Positions 9,501 to 18,666 of a stretch of DNA of 64,000 nucleotides are shown piece after piece. The stretch is from Actinobacteria bacterium UBA6100 (GTDB taxonomy: Bacteria > Actinomycetota > Coriobacteriia > Anaerosomatales > Anaerosomataceae), in assembly GCA_002423585.1 (NCBI GenBank), contig DIWS01000014.1:246-64245 (forward strand), written 5' to 3'. Each line of letters starts with the position of its first letter. Position 1 is the stretch's first letter. Below the pieces are notes generated by a model. The model was not told the origin of the DNA, did not search any database, and saw nothing but the letters and a program-made list of their open reading frames with translations. Position numbers and translations under genes: made by a program.

Positions 9501-10454
9501 TCACGGGCGTCGCACGCGCACCATGCCTGACGTGCACACGACCTCTACTCCCCTGCTCTCGATACGATCGAGCACCAGGTTCATGCCGAGGGTGTCCGAG
9601 CTGATGTGACCGGCTATGACGAGGTTGAGGTTGAGGCTCTCGGCGTGCTTGCGGTGCTCCTCCGAGTAGTGCATCCCCACCAGCGTGTCCACGCCTGCGG
9701 CCACGAGCTTGTCGAGGGCCTCCTTGGGCCCTTCGGTACCGCCCGTCATATCGACGAGACACGAGCCGCATCGCTTCGAACCCTTGCCCTGGATCAGGAT
9801 CGGCCCGTAGCCCTTCATCGCGGCGTCGGCGTACTCCGGCACGCTCCTGAGCAGTTTCACGAGGTCGTCGAGCGTGCGTGGTGCGCTCCCATCGATGAGG
9901 TCCTGCACGAAGCGGTTGACGTTGTTGTCCGCAGGCGTGTGGCAGGACATGGATGCGAGACCCAGATGACGAGCCGCATCGATCGCCTGGTAGTGGTTCA
10001 CCGGCATTATCCTGCGGCGCACTTCCTCGGCGCGACCGTCGATGAGCGCATCGGCGATGCCGATGCCCACTCCGCGTGCCGCCCACAGGTCGGCCTGCAT
10101 GTGCATGACACGGTGCAGGTTGGCGTAACCCGGCCCTTCGGGATGATGAGCGAAGACGAGATCGATGGGCGCGCCGCGCTCACGGAGCCGGTCGGCCAGG
10201 AGCACCTCCCCCACCTGCATATCGATCCCGGTGATGAGACCTCGTACCTCGAGATCCCGATCACCCACACAGATCCGCGTGTCATCGTAGGGATTGGTGA
10301 GGCGCTCGGTGTCGAAGAACCGCTTCTCGTCTTCGTCGAGGTCCTCCAACTCCCGGGCAGATGCAGCGAGGACCGCATCGATCTCCTCGCGCGTGCGCGC
10401 GTCAGCCGCGATACCCGCCTCGACCGCAGTCGTGTAGATGTCTCCCAACTTCAT
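9501..10454 (-). CDS. NIF3-like (DUF34) metal-binding protein
   Basis: A 317-residue cytosolic protein that I place, with moderate confidence, in the NIF3/DUF34 family. AHHPEG matches the conserved di-histidine metal motif, and the late GMHYSEEH and IAGHISSDTLG stretches fit the other metal-binding region. The family forms ring-shaped hexamers that bind divalent metals; its biochemical role is unsettled, with proposals including GTP cyclohydrolase activity and metal handling. It starts at ATG 10454 behind GGGAG. The preceding glycosylase gene ends inside this start (4-base overlap), so the two are translationally coupled. It is the last gene of the arg-polX transcript, just before the terminator. 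Confidence 0.62.
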   Translation of the reverse strand: MKLGDIYTTAVEAGIAADARTREEIDAVLAASARELEDLDEDEKRFFDTERLTNPYDDTRICVGDRDLEVRGLITGIDMQVGEVLLADRLRERGAPIDLVFAHHPEGPGYANLHRVMHMQADLWAARGVGIGIADALIDGRAEEVRRRIMPVNHYQAIDAARHLGLASMSCHTPADNNVNRFVQDLIDGSAPRTLDDLVKLLRSVPEYADAAMKGYGPILIQGKGSKRCGSCLVDMTGGTEGPKEALDKLVAAGVDTLVGMHYSEEHRKHAESLNLNLVIAGHISSDTLGMNLVLDRIESRGVEVVCTSGMVRVRRP

Positions 10455-11107
10455 GTCGTCTCCCTGTCCGTCGTCGCTGACCGTCTCGATGCCCGTGGTC
10501 CGGGCCGGCCCCTGGAAACGTACCCGTTGTCCGCCACGAAGAACCGCAGGGGCGCCTCGTGCCCGGAGGAGAGGCCGATCCGTCCGCTTATCTCCACCTT
10601 TCCGTCACGCAGGACGGGCACGTCGTACACCCTGATGTCCTCGCCAAGCGGCACGCCGTTGTGACGAAGATCCACGCCGAGTGCCGCGGCCACCTTGCCC
10701 GGCCCGTTCGTCAGCTCCGTGTCTGTGCGACCGGGCCTTCGCGCGCGCATCGCATCGAGACCCGTGCGGGGTTCGAGCGCGCGAACGAGCACCGCGCCGG
10801 CCGTCCCTTCCGGTCCGGTCACAAGGTTGAGCATGTGGTGCGTGCCGTACGTGAAGTACACGTACGCGTGTGCGGGAGGCCCGTACATGACCCGGTTGCG
10901 CGGCGTGACACCCTTGGTCGCCGCGTGCGAACCCGGATCGTCCGCACCAAGGTACGCCTCGGTCTCGACGATAACACCCGCCGCACACACACCATCGACG
11001 GTCACCGCCAGCACCTTGCCGAGAAGTTCCCGCGCGACCGCTTCCGCCTGACGCTCGAAGAAAGCTGCCTGCAGGTGCGGCGTGCAATCTGACGATGCGG
11101 CTCTCAC
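10451..11107 (-). CDS. DNA-3-methyladenine (alkyladenine) glycosylase, AAG/MPG family
   Basis: A 218-residue base-excision repair glycosylase that removes alkylated purines. The family signature is clear: VIVETEAYLG with the catalytic glutamate, DPGSHA, NRVMYGPPAHAYVYFTYG and LTNGPGKVAAALG. GTG at 11107 overlaps the polX stop codon (GTGA), so translation is coupled to polX; upstream in-frame codons belong to polX. The gene also overlaps the NIF3-like gene by four bases. It is co-transcribed with polX, which suggests a small DNA-repair tail on the arginine operon. Confidence 0.93.
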   Translation of the reverse strand: MRAASSDCTPHLQAAFFERQAEAVARELLGKVLAVTVDGVCAAGVIVETEAYLGADDPGSHAATKGVTPRNRVMYGPPAHAYVYFTYGTHHMLNLVTGPEGTAGAVLVRALEPRTGLDAMRARRPGRTDTELTNGPGKVAAALGVDLRHNGVPLGEDIRVYDVPVLRDGKVEISGRIGLSSGHEAPLRFFVADNGYVSRGRPGPRASRRSATTDRETT

Positions 11108-12840
11108 GCGCGGAACCGCCTCATCCCTGCCAGAAGCGTCTCGAGTGGCGCTGTGTTCACCACATCGGAGGGGGCGATCCACCCTCGGCGCGCCGTGGCG
11201 ATACCCCACCTGATGTGGCCGAACTGCCGGGCCTCATGCGCATCGGTGTCGATCGCGATCCGCACGCCCGCCTTCCGCGCCATCCGCAGGTGGACGTCGT
11301 TCAGGTCGAGGCGCTCCGGATGCGCGTTCAGCTCGAGTACCGTGCCGGTCTCGGCGGCTGTTGCGATGACCGCCTCCATGTCCAGATCGAACGGGTCGCG
11401 GCGACCGAGCAGGCGCCCCGTGGGGTGGCCGATGATGTCCACGTAGGGGTTCTCCATCGCCACAAGCAATCGCCGGGTAGCCTGTTCCCGGGACTGGTTG
11501 AAACCGTGGTGGAGTGATGCGATGCAGTAGTCGAAGCGCGCGAGCACCTCGGGCGGGTAGTCGACACTGCCGTCGTCACCGATGTTGAGCTCGATCGACT
11601 TCAGCAGCACGGGCCCGCCATCGTCGAGAGCGTTCAGGTCGTCGATCCGCGCCCACTGCTCCTCGAGCTGTGCCAGGTCGAGGCCGCCGACCATCCGCAG
11701 GTCATACGCGTGGTCGCTCACGCCGAGGTACTCGTAGCCGAGCTCGGCCGCGCGCGCCCTGTTCTGCTCGAGCGTGGAACGACCGTCGGTGGCCACGGTG
11801 TGAGAGTGCAGGTCTCCTCGCACATCCTCGATCGTGATGAGGTCGGGCGCGCGTCCCTCGAGCGCGAGCTCAACCTCGCCCGTGTTCTCGCGCACCTCCG
11901 GCGGCATCACCGCCATACCGAGCGCCCCGTAGACCTCGGCTTCTGATGCGGAGGCGAGCCGCTCGCCGGTGTCCGCACGGAACACGCCGTACTCGCTCAC
12001 CTTGAGACCGCGCGACTTCGCGATCTCGCGCATCCGCACGTTGTGCTCGGCCGAGCCGGTGAAGTACTGGAGCGCCGCGCCCCAGCATTCGGGTGCCACC
12101 ACGCGCACGTCGGCCTGTCGGCCCGAGGTGGTCATCACGCTCGTCTTGGTCTCGCCGCTCGCGATGACATCAGTCACGATCGGCAGATCGCGCACCGCCG
12201 CCATGATGGCGGGGCCGTCCGAGGCGGCCACAAGCACATCGATATCGCCCACGGTCTCCTTCATCCGCCGGATGCTGCCCGCGTACCGCGCGTCGGACAC
12301 ACCGGGAAGCGCTCTGAGTTCATCGGCGAGCTTCTCGGCGAGTGGCAGCGCATCGGCCAGGAGGATCCGGGCCGAGAGTGACCGGTACCGCTCGATGCCC
12401 AGAGCGATGTTCTCCACCGTCTTCTCGCCGAATCCCGCGAGACCCGCCAGCCGGTCCTCGGCGATCGCCCGCTCGAGGTCGTCGATCGAGGCGATCGCGA
12501 GTTCATCGAAAAGCACCTTGGCCCTTTTGGGGCCCAGCCCCGGGATGCGCATGAGCTCGATCACCGAGACGGGCACGCGCACCGTGATCTCGTCCATCCC
12601 GGGGAACACGCCGCTCTTCAACAGCGATTCGATGGTCACGGCGATCTTGGCGCCGATCCCCGGGATCTCCGTGAGACGTCCGCCGAGCGCCGTGGACATG
12701 ATGTCCTCGTCCCACGCGCGCACTGCGTGCGCGGCCTTGTGGTAGCTCAGGAAACGGTAGCGGTCCTCACCGGCGATCTCGAGCAGATCGCCGAAGTCGT
12801 CGAGCGCGGTCGCGATCGCGGCGTTGTCGTACGAGGGCAT
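11104..12840 (-). CDS. polX: DNA polymerase X family protein with PHP domain
   Basis: A 578-residue bacterial PolX, a repair polymerase with 3'-5' exonuclease. N-terminal helix-hairpin-helix region (about 1-140, with IPGIGAKIA and IPGLGPKRAKVL) binds DNA. The polymerase palm contains YAGSIRRMKETVGDIDVL, the GS...GDIDVL nucleotidyltransferase motif. The C-terminal PHP domain has DLHSHTVATDGRST and YLGVSDHA, metal ligands of the exonuclease in studied PolX proteins. ATG 12840 has GGGAG seven bases upstream. The frame remains open further upstream but without family similarity. Downstream, the stop codon overlaps the glycosylase start. Confidence 0.94.
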   Translation of the reverse strand: MPSYDNAAIATALDDFGDLLEIAGEDRYRFLSYHKAAHAVRAWDEDIMSTALGGRLTEIPGIGAKIAVTIESLLKSGVFPGMDEITVRVPVSVIELMRIPGLGPKRAKVLFDELAIASIDDLERAIAEDRLAGLAGFGEKTVENIALGIERYRSLSARILLADALPLAEKLADELRALPGVSDARYAGSIRRMKETVGDIDVLVAASDGPAIMAAVRDLPIVTDVIASGETKTSVMTTSGRQADVRVVAPECWGAALQYFTGSAEHNVRMREIAKSRGLKVSEYGVFRADTGERLASASEAEVYGALGMAVMPPEVRENTGEVELALEGRAPDLITIEDVRGDLHSHTVATDGRSTLEQNRARAAELGYEYLGVSDHAYDLRMVGGLDLAQLEEQWARIDDLNALDDGGPVLLKSIELNIGDDGSVDYPPEVLARFDYCIASLHHGFNQSREQATRRLLVAMENPYVDIIGHPTGRLLGRRDPFDLDMEAVIATAAETGTVLELNAHPERLDLNDVHLRMARKAGVRIAIDTDAHEARQFGHIRWGIATARRGWIAPSDVVNTAPLETLLAGMRRFRA

Positions 12841-12898
12841 CGGGCGGCTCCCGGAGTGAGGCGGTATCGACTCCGATGATACCCGAGCCCGGGCGCCG

Positions 12899-13393
12899 TT
12901 AGAGCGACCGGCGCATGAAGAGGAATCCCGCGGGGTCGTGCCCCAGTGGGGTGTCACGGAATCGCGGAGTCACTTCGAAGCCGAGTTCGCGGTAGATCCG
13001 CTGCGCTGCAGCGGTCGTGTGCAGGACCGCGATGAGCAGCATCTCGCGATAGCCCATGCCGCGCGCCTGGTCCATCGCGGCGCGCACGAGTGCCCGGCCA
13101 AGCCCCGAGCCGCGCTGACCCGCCACGACGTACAACCGCTTGATCTCGCACGCGGTGTCCGAGAGGCCCTTGATACCCACGCAGCCCGCTGGCCGCCCGC
13201 ACCCGTCGCGCGCGAGCAGAAGAGCTCCGTCGGGGGGCAGGTAGGGCGCAGGCAACGTCGCGAGCTCGGCCGTGAGCGTGGTCTGCCCGATCTCGGCGAT
13301 CAGCTCATCGTGGTACTCCATGAGGATCGCACGTACGGCTTCAACCGCCCTCGGGTCGCTTCTCTCGGCCGTGGTGATCGTCCAGACCGACAT
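12899..13393 (-). CDS. GNAT-family N-acetyltransferase
   Basis: A 164-residue acetyltransferase. The acetyl-CoA pyrophosphate-binding loop is visible as VAGQRGSGLGRALVRAA (Q/RxxGxG/A type), preceded by the beta strand CEIKRLYV and followed by a C-terminal strand with GFEVTPRF. The substrate cannot be read from sequence. The gene starts 7 bases after the argH stop codon and belongs to the arg transcript. Position after argH is reminiscent of argH(A) fusions that carry an acetyltransferase for N-acetylglutamate synthesis, but ArgJ here already supplies that step, so this is only a possibility. Confidence 0.85.
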   Translation of the reverse strand: MSVWTITTAERSDPRAVEAVRAILMEYHDELIAEIGQTTLTAELATLPAPYLPPDGALLLARDGCGRPAGCVGIKGLSDTACEIKRLYVVAGQRGSGLGRALVRAAMDQARGMGYREMLLIAVLHTTAAAQRIYRELGFEVTPRFRDTPLGHDPAGFLFMRRSL

Positions 13394-13400
13394 CGTGCGG

Positions 13401-14831
13401 CTACTCGTCCGCCGCGCCGTGACCCTCGAGCCACTCCCCGTCGCGCCCGAGCGCCTCACGCGCCGCGGTCAGTTGCTCGGCCACCCGCGAAGGAGCGGTG
13501 CCGCCGGCGGTATCGCGACGCGCGACGACGGCCTCGATGTCCACTGTGTTCAATGCGTCGCTGCCGAAGGCCGGTGAGGCTGCCGCGAGATCTTCAAGCG
13601 TGAGCTCCTGGAGCACCCGCCCCTCGCGCTCGCAGGTGAGCACGAGCCTGCCGACGATCTCGTGGGCCTCCCTGAACGGCACGCCGTGCGCCGCCAGGTA
13701 GTCGGCCAGGTCTGTCGCCGCCATGAACCCGCCGAGTGCGCCGAGGCGCATCCTCTCCGGGTTCACGCGCATGGTCGACAGCATGCCCGCCATCGCCTCC
13801 AGCGAGTCCGCGTACGTGTCGATCGCGTCGAACGCCGGCTCCTTGTCCTCCTGCATGTCCTTGTTGTAGGCGAGCGGGAGACCCTTGAGTGTCACCAGCA
13901 GCGCGGTGAGATCACCCACGACGCGCCCGGTCTTGCCGCGAACCAGTTCGGCGAAATCGGGGTTCTTCTTCTGCGGCATGATGCTCGAACCCGTGGACCA
14001 CGCGTCATCGAGCGTGATGAACCCGAACTCCTCGGTGGACCACAACACCAACTCCTCGGCCAGACGCGACAGATGCACCATGCCGAGCGTGCACGCATAG
14101 GTGAGGTCGACGAGGAAATCGCGGTCCGAGACCGCGTCGAGCGAGTTCGGGGAGACGGCCGAGAAGCCGAGCTCATGAGCGACCATCCCGCGGTCGATCG
14201 GGAACGTGGTGCCGGCGAGCGCCGCGCTGCCGAGAGGCAGCGTGTCGGCCGCCTCATGCGCGTGCCGCACCCGCGCGAAGTCGCGCGTGAGCATCCACGA
14301 ATACGCCAGCATGTGATGGGCGAAGAGCACGGGCTGCGCCTTCTGGAGATGCGTGTAGCCCGGCATCACCACGTCCGGGTGATCGGCGGCGAGGTTGAGT
14401 AGCGTCGAGCGCAGGCCGTTGATCCGAGCCGCGACCTCGAGCGAAGCGCGCTTGCTGTGCAGGCGCGTATCGGTAGCCACCTGATCGTTGCGGGAGCGGG
14501 CGGTATGCAGGCGCTTGCCCGCGTCGCCGATGCGCCGCGTCAGCTCGGCCTCGATCGCCATGTGGACGTCCTCGTCCGCCTCATCGAACACGAAGGCGCC
14601 GGCGTCGATATCCCTCAGGATGCCGAGAAGCCCGTCCTCGATAGCGCGCGCGTCCGCCTCGCTGATGACGCTCTGTGCAGCGAGCATGCGTGCGTGCGCG
14701 ACGGAGCCCGCGATGTCCTCGGCGTACAGGCGCTTGTCCACCGGAAGCGACGCGCCGAAGCGTTGCTGGAACGCGCCCGGGGTCGCCTCGAAGCGACCGC
14801 CCCATGGGGTCTTCGGTGCGTCGGCCACCAC
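13401..14831 (-). CDS. argH: Argininosuccinate lyase
   Basis: A 476-residue enzyme of the fumarase/aspartase superfamily that splits argininosuccinate into arginine and fumarate, the last step of arginine synthesis. The superfamily signature GSSIMPQKKNPD is present, as are RSRNDQVATDTRL and the HTARS region. N-terminus KTPWGGRFE is typical. GTG 14831 (or GTG 14828) follows GAGG at good spacing, within two bases of the argG stop codon. Length matches the family. Confidence 0.96.
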   Translation of the reverse strand: MVADAPKTPWGGRFEATPGAFQQRFGASLPVDKRLYAEDIAGSVAHARMLAAQSVISEADARAIEDGLLGILRDIDAGAFVFDEADEDVHMAIEAELTRRIGDAGKRLHTARSRNDQVATDTRLHSKRASLEVAARINGLRSTLLNLAADHPDVVMPGYTHLQKAQPVLFAHHMLAYSWMLTRDFARVRHAHEAADTLPLGSAALAGTTFPIDRGMVAHELGFSAVSPNSLDAVSDRDFLVDLTYACTLGMVHLSRLAEELVLWSTEEFGFITLDDAWSTGSSIMPQKKNPDFAELVRGKTGRVVGDLTALLVTLKGLPLAYNKDMQEDKEPAFDAIDTYADSLEAMAGMLSTMRVNPERMRLGALGGFMAATDLADYLAAHGVPFREAHEIVGRLVLTCEREGRVLQELTLEDLAAASPAFGSDALNTVDIEAVVARRDTAGGTAPSRVAEQLTAAREALGRDGEWLEGHGAADE

Positions 14832-14833
14832 TG

Positions 14834-16060
14834 CTAGACCTCGCCTTCCTTGCCGACCTTGCGGCGCTGCCGTGCCCACACCTTCACGGGCAGGCCGTGC
14901 AGGTCGATGAAGCCCTTCGCTGCATGGTGGTCGAAGGTATCCGCCGCGTCATAGGTGGCGAGGTTGTAGTCATACAGCGAGTAGGGCGAGCGACGGCCGA
15001 CGGTCACGCACGAGCCCTTGAAGAAGCGCAGGCGGACGTCGCCGGTGACCAGCTGCTGCGTGGTCTCGATGAAGCCATCGAGCGCTTCCTTGAGCGGCGA
15101 GAACCACATGCCGTTGTACACGAGCTCGGCCCACTTCTGCTCGACGCCGAGCTTGTAGTGAAGAACCTCGCGCTCCAGGCACAGGTCTTCGAGCGCCTTG
15201 TGCGCGGTGATGAGCGTGAGTGCGCCCGGCACCTCGTAGACCTCACGGCTCTTCACGCCGATGAGCCGGTTCTCGATCATGTCGATCCGGCCGAACCCGT
15301 GCTTGCCCGCTAGCTCGTTCATCGCGTTGATGATCTCGTGGAAGCTCATCGGCTCGCCATCGAGGGCCAGCGGGATGCCCTTCTTGAAGCTGATCTCGGC
15401 GTACTCGGCCTCATCACAGCTGTCACCGCGCGCGTCGTTGGTGAGCGTGTATATATCCGCCGGGGGCTCCGCCCAGGGGTCCTCGAGGACGCCGCACTCG
15501 ATCGCACGGCCCCAGAGGTTGTCGTCGATCGAGTAGGGGCTCTTCTTGGTGGTGGGCACCGGGATGCCGCGCTCGGCGGCCCAGTCCATCTCCTCTTCGC
15601 GCGTCCTCAAGTCCCACTCACGCACCGGTGCGATGATCTCAAGGTCGGGGTCGAGCGCTGCGATGCCCACCTCGAAACGCACCTGGTCGTTGCCCTTGCC
15701 GGTACAGCCGTGGCCGATGTACCGCGCGCCGACACGGTGAGCCTCCTCCACCAGATGCTTCACGATGATGGGACGGCTCATGGCCGAGAGCAGCGGGTAC
15801 TTGTTCTCGTACAGAGCGTTCGCCTGCAGTGCCCGGGAAAGGTACTCCTCGACGTACTCCTCGCGCACGTCCTTCACGATCGACTCGACGGCACCGATCG
15901 TCAGCGCCTTCTGGCGAACGAACTCGAGATCCTGGCGCTCCTGCCCCACGTCGATCGCGAGCGCGATCACGTCGAGGTCGTGGTTCTCCTGGATCCACTT
16001 GATGGCGACCGAGGTGTCGAGTCCCCCCGAATACGCCAGCACGCACTTCTCTCTTGCCAC
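14834..16060 (-). CDS. argG: Argininosuccinate synthase
   Basis: A 408-residue ATP-dependent ligase joining citrulline and aspartate. The N-terminal ATP-binding P-loop of the PP type reads VLAYSGGLDTSV, and family stretches such as ARYIGHGCTGKGNDQVRFE and SPYSIDDNLWGRAIECG are intact. The start is GTG 16060 with AAGGA eight bases upstream. It lies between argR and argH, with 32 bases to argR and 2 to argH. Confidence 0.97.
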   Translation of the reverse strand: MAREKCVLAYSGGLDTSVAIKWIQENHDLDVIALAIDVGQERQDLEFVRQKALTIGAVESIVKDVREEYVEEYLSRALQANALYENKYPLLSAMSRPIIVKHLVEEAHRVGARYIGHGCTGKGNDQVRFEVGIAALDPDLEIIAPVREWDLRTREEEMDWAAERGIPVPTTKKSPYSIDDNLWGRAIECGVLEDPWAEPPADIYTLTNDARGDSCDEAEYAEISFKKGIPLALDGEPMSFHEIINAMNELAGKHGFGRIDMIENRLIGVKSREVYEVPGALTLITAHKALEDLCLEREVLHYKLGVEQKWAELVYNGMWFSPLKEALDGFIETTQQLVTGDVRLRFFKGSCVTVGRRSPYSLYDYNLATYDAADTFDHHAAKGFIDLHGLPVKVWARQRRKVGKEGEV

Positions 16061-16092
16061 GTGAGCAGTCCTTTCCGATGTTCAGATGCGCG

Positions 16093-16524
16093 CTACGAAC
16101 GGCCGCGGAACTTTTCGATCCCTGCGCGGACGGTGTCGGCGTCGGCGTCGTTGTCGGTCACGATCATGATCGTGTCGTCACCGGCGATGCTGCCGACGAT
16201 CTCGTCCAGGTTGGCCGCATCGAGCGCCGCCGCGACCCCCTGACCGCCTCCGGCCGTCGTCTTGACGATGACGAGCTGCTGGGAGCGGACGACGCTCTCC
16301 ACGAGCTCGGCGATCATCCGCTGCAGGTGTACGTCCTCGGCAAGCACGTACACTCCCTCGGGCAGCTTGCGCAGCCCCATGTCCGCGATGTCCCGCGACA
16401 CCGTCGCCTGCGTGCAGCGGTACCCCGCCGCAGCGAGATGTGACACCAAGTCGCGCTGCGTCTTGACGCGCTCGCGCCGGACGATCGACCGGATGGCCTC
16501 CTGACGCTCGGTTCGCTTCCTCAT
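16093..16524 (-). CDS. argR: Arginine repressor ArgR
   Basis: A 143-residue hexameric arginine-dependent regulator. The N-terminal winged helix-turn-helix (RQEAIRSIV through TQATVSRDIADMGLRKL) binds ARG boxes. The C-terminal oligomerisation and arginine-binding half contains GDDTIMIVTDNDADADTV, with the family acidic residues. ATG 16524 was chosen over the longer frame because GGGGAG lies close upstream and the N-terminus matches the family. The gene sits inside the biosynthetic operon, between argF and argG, so the repressor is probably autoregulated through the box-like promoter in front of argC. Confidence 0.95.
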   Translation of the reverse strand: MRKRTERQEAIRSIVRRERVKTQRDLVSHLAAAGYRCTQATVSRDIADMGLRKLPEGVYVLAEDVHLQRMIAELVESVVRSQQLVIVKTTAGGGQGVAAALDAANLDEIVGSIAGDDTIMIVTDNDADADTVRAGIEKFRGRS

Positions 16525-16546
16525 CGTGCGCTCCCCTTCCGGCGTC

Positions 16547-17461
16547 CTACAGTACGAGCGACATCCAGGCACGCTGGGCGTGCAGTCGGTTCTCGGCCTC
16601 ATCGAAGACGACCGAGGCTGCCGAGTCGATGACCGCGTCGGTGACCTCCTCGCCCCGGTGGGCGGGCAGGCAGTGCATGAAGATGGCGGAAGGATCCGCC
16701 TTGGCCATGAGGCCCGGATCCACCGAGTATCCTGCGAACTCGATGAGGCGCTTGGCGTGCTCGGCCTCCTGGCCCATCGACGCCCAGGTGTCCGTCACCA
16801 CGACATCGGCACCGGCGACCGCGGCTGCGGCGTCATGCGTGACGGTGAAGGCCGCGCCCGTCCCGTACTGCGCGGCGAGCTTCTCGGCATGGGTGACGAC
16901 AGCCGGTGACGGCTCGTAGCCCACGGGACCCACGATCGCGACGTCCATTCCGGTGAGCGCACCCGCGAACAGGTAGGTGTGCGCCATGTTGTTACCGTCG
17001 CCCACGTACGCAAGCTTCAGCCCCGACAGCGCGCCCTTGTGCTGGCGGATCGTCAGCAGGTCGGCGAGGCCCTGGCACGGGTGATAGTCATCGGTGAGCG
17101 CGTTGATCACCGGTACCGAGGCGTGCTCGGCGACCTCCTCGATGTGGCTGTGCGCGAAGGTGCGCAGCACGATGAGATCGACGTAGCGCTCCAGCACCTT
17201 GATGGTGTCGTGCACGGTCTCCTCGCGAGAGAAGGCATCGTATGGGCCCATCACGACGGGATGGACGCCGAGCTGGACACAGCCGACCTCGAAACTCACC
17301 CGTGTGCGCAAAGAGGGTTTCATGAAGATGAGGCCTGCGGCGGCCCCGTCGAAGCGCGACCACCCGGCAGCGGGCGATTCGGCCACATCCAGGACGTGTG
17401 TGATCTCCTCGGGAGTGAGTTCGGCGAGCGTCAGCAGATCGCGACCCTTGAACGTTTGCAT
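16547..17461 (-). CDS. argF: Ornithine carbamoyltransferase
   Basis: A 304-residue enzyme making citrulline from ornithine and carbamoyl phosphate. The carbamoyl phosphate loop reads SLRTRVSFEVG (usual STRTR; the second position is Leu here), and the ornithine-side HCLPAHRGEEV motif is intact. The start codon ATG shares one base with the argD stop (TGATG), with AGGAG seven bases upstream, so translation is coupled. The STRTR change is conservative at the arginines and should not abolish activity. Confidence 0.95.
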   Translation of the reverse strand: MQTFKGRDLLTLAELTPEEITHVLDVAESPAAGWSRFDGAAAGLIFMKPSLRTRVSFEVGCVQLGVHPVVMGPYDAFSREETVHDTIKVLERYVDLIVLRTFAHSHIEEVAEHASVPVINALTDDYHPCQGLADLLTIRQHKGALSGLKLAYVGDGNNMAHTYLFAGALTGMDVAIVGPVGYEPSPAVVTHAEKLAAQYGTGAAFTVTHDAAAAVAGADVVVTDTWASMGQEAEHAKRLIEFAGYSVDPGLMAKADPSAIFMHCLPAHRGEEVTDAVIDSAASVVFDEAENRLHAQRAWMSLVL

Positions 17462-18663
17462 CAGGCGGCTCCTAGGACGGCATGCAGTGTATCACTGAGT
17501 ATAGCCGTTTCGTCCGTAGTGCATACAAGCGGCGGCAGGAAGCGTAGGATACGTTCGCCGATCGCGTTGATGACCAGGCCGCGCTCCAGGCACTCCGCCG
17601 CGACCGCCTGCGCACGCGGCTCCGTGAGCTCGGCGGCTACCATGAGGCCCCGCCCGCGCACCTCGGCGATGAGGCCGGTCTCGGCCGCCAGCGCGCGGAG
17701 CGCATCCCGGAGCGCCGCCCCCGTGCGTTGTGCGTTCTCGCCGAGTCTTTCGGCCTCGAGTGCCCCGATCGTAGCAAGCGCCGCCGCCGCGATCACCGGA
17801 CCCCCGCCGAAGGTGGAGCCGTGATCGCCGGGCCCGAGCGCCTCGGCCGCGCTCCCCGAGGCGAGGACCGCCCCGGCCGGCAGGCCGTTGGCAAGCGCTT
17901 TTGCGAGCGCCATCACGTCGGGCCGGACGCCGTAGCCCTGCCAGGCGAACGGCGTGCCGGTCCGGAAGAAGCCCGTCTGCACCTCATCGAAGGCGAGCAG
18001 CACCTCACGCTCGTCGCACAACTGGCGGACTGCGCGCAGGTACGACTCCTCGCACGGGTAGACGCCGCCCTCCCCCTGCACGGGCTCGAGCAGGATCGCA
18101 CACGTGCGATCCGTGACGGCAGCCGCGAGCGAGTCGATATCGTTGAGGGGGACGTGCGTGAACCCGGGGAGCAGCGGCGCGAACGCTTCCTGCTTGGATG
18201 CCTGACCGGTGGCCGAGAGTGCGGCCATCGTGCGCCCGTGGAAGCTCCGCTGTGCCGACACCACCTCGAAGCACGTCTCGCCCCGGCGTGTCTTGCCCCA
18301 GCGACGCGCCAGCTTGATCACACCCTCGATCGCCTCGGTGCCCGAGTTGCACAGGAACGTCTTCCACCCGCCGCCCGCCAACCCGGAGAGGCGCTCGGCC
18401 AACGCCGCGCGGTGCTCGACCTGGTAAAGGTTCGAGACGTGGACGAGCGTGTGCATCTGCTCCGCCACCGCCTCGGCGACGGCCGGGTGCGCGTGACCGA
18501 GGTTCACGCAGCCGATGCCCGCGAGGAAGTCGAGGTACTCCCGACCCTCGTCGTCGTAGAGGCGCATCCCCTCCCCGCGCGTGAACAACACCGGTTTGCG
18601 GGCGTATGTGGGCAGGTGATAGGCCGCGTCCAGCGCGGCGATCTCGTCGTAGTGAGCGCCCAT
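17461..18663 (-). CDS. argD: Acetylornithine aminotransferase
   Basis: A 400-residue class III PLP-dependent aminotransferase converting N-acetylglutamate semialdehyde to N-acetylornithine. Family stretches: LDFLAGIGCVNLGHAHP near the N-terminus, FLCNSGTEAIEGVIKLAR, FHGRTMAALSATG, LLAFDEVQTGFFRTG, and ALAKALANGLP containing the PLP lysine. It starts three bases after the argB stop codon and ends overlapping argF. Confidence 0.95.
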   Translation of the reverse strand: MGAHYDEIAALDAAYHLPTYARKPVLFTRGEGMRLYDDEGREYLDFLAGIGCVNLGHAHPAVAEAVAEQMHTLVHVSNLYQVEHRAALAERLSGLAGGGWKTFLCNSGTEAIEGVIKLARRWGKTRRGETCFEVVSAQRSFHGRTMAALSATGQASKQEAFAPLLPGFTHVPLNDIDSLAAAVTDRTCAILLEPVQGEGGVYPCEESYLRAVRQLCDEREVLLAFDEVQTGFFRTGTPFAWQGYGVRPDVMALAKALANGLPAGAVLASGSAAEALGPGDHGSTFGGGPVIAAAALATIGALEAERLGENAQRTGAALRDALRALAAETGLIAEVRGRGLMVAAELTEPRAQAVAAECLERGLVINAIGERILRFLPPLVCTTDETAILSDTLHAVLGAA

Positions 18664-18666
18664 CGG

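Noticed and set aside
12899..13393. N-acetylglutamate synthase (argA-like) for the GNAT gene after argH
   Set aside because: Only the general GNAT acetyl-CoA motif is seen, and ArgJ can already make N-acetylglutamate; kept as a generic acetyltransferase.
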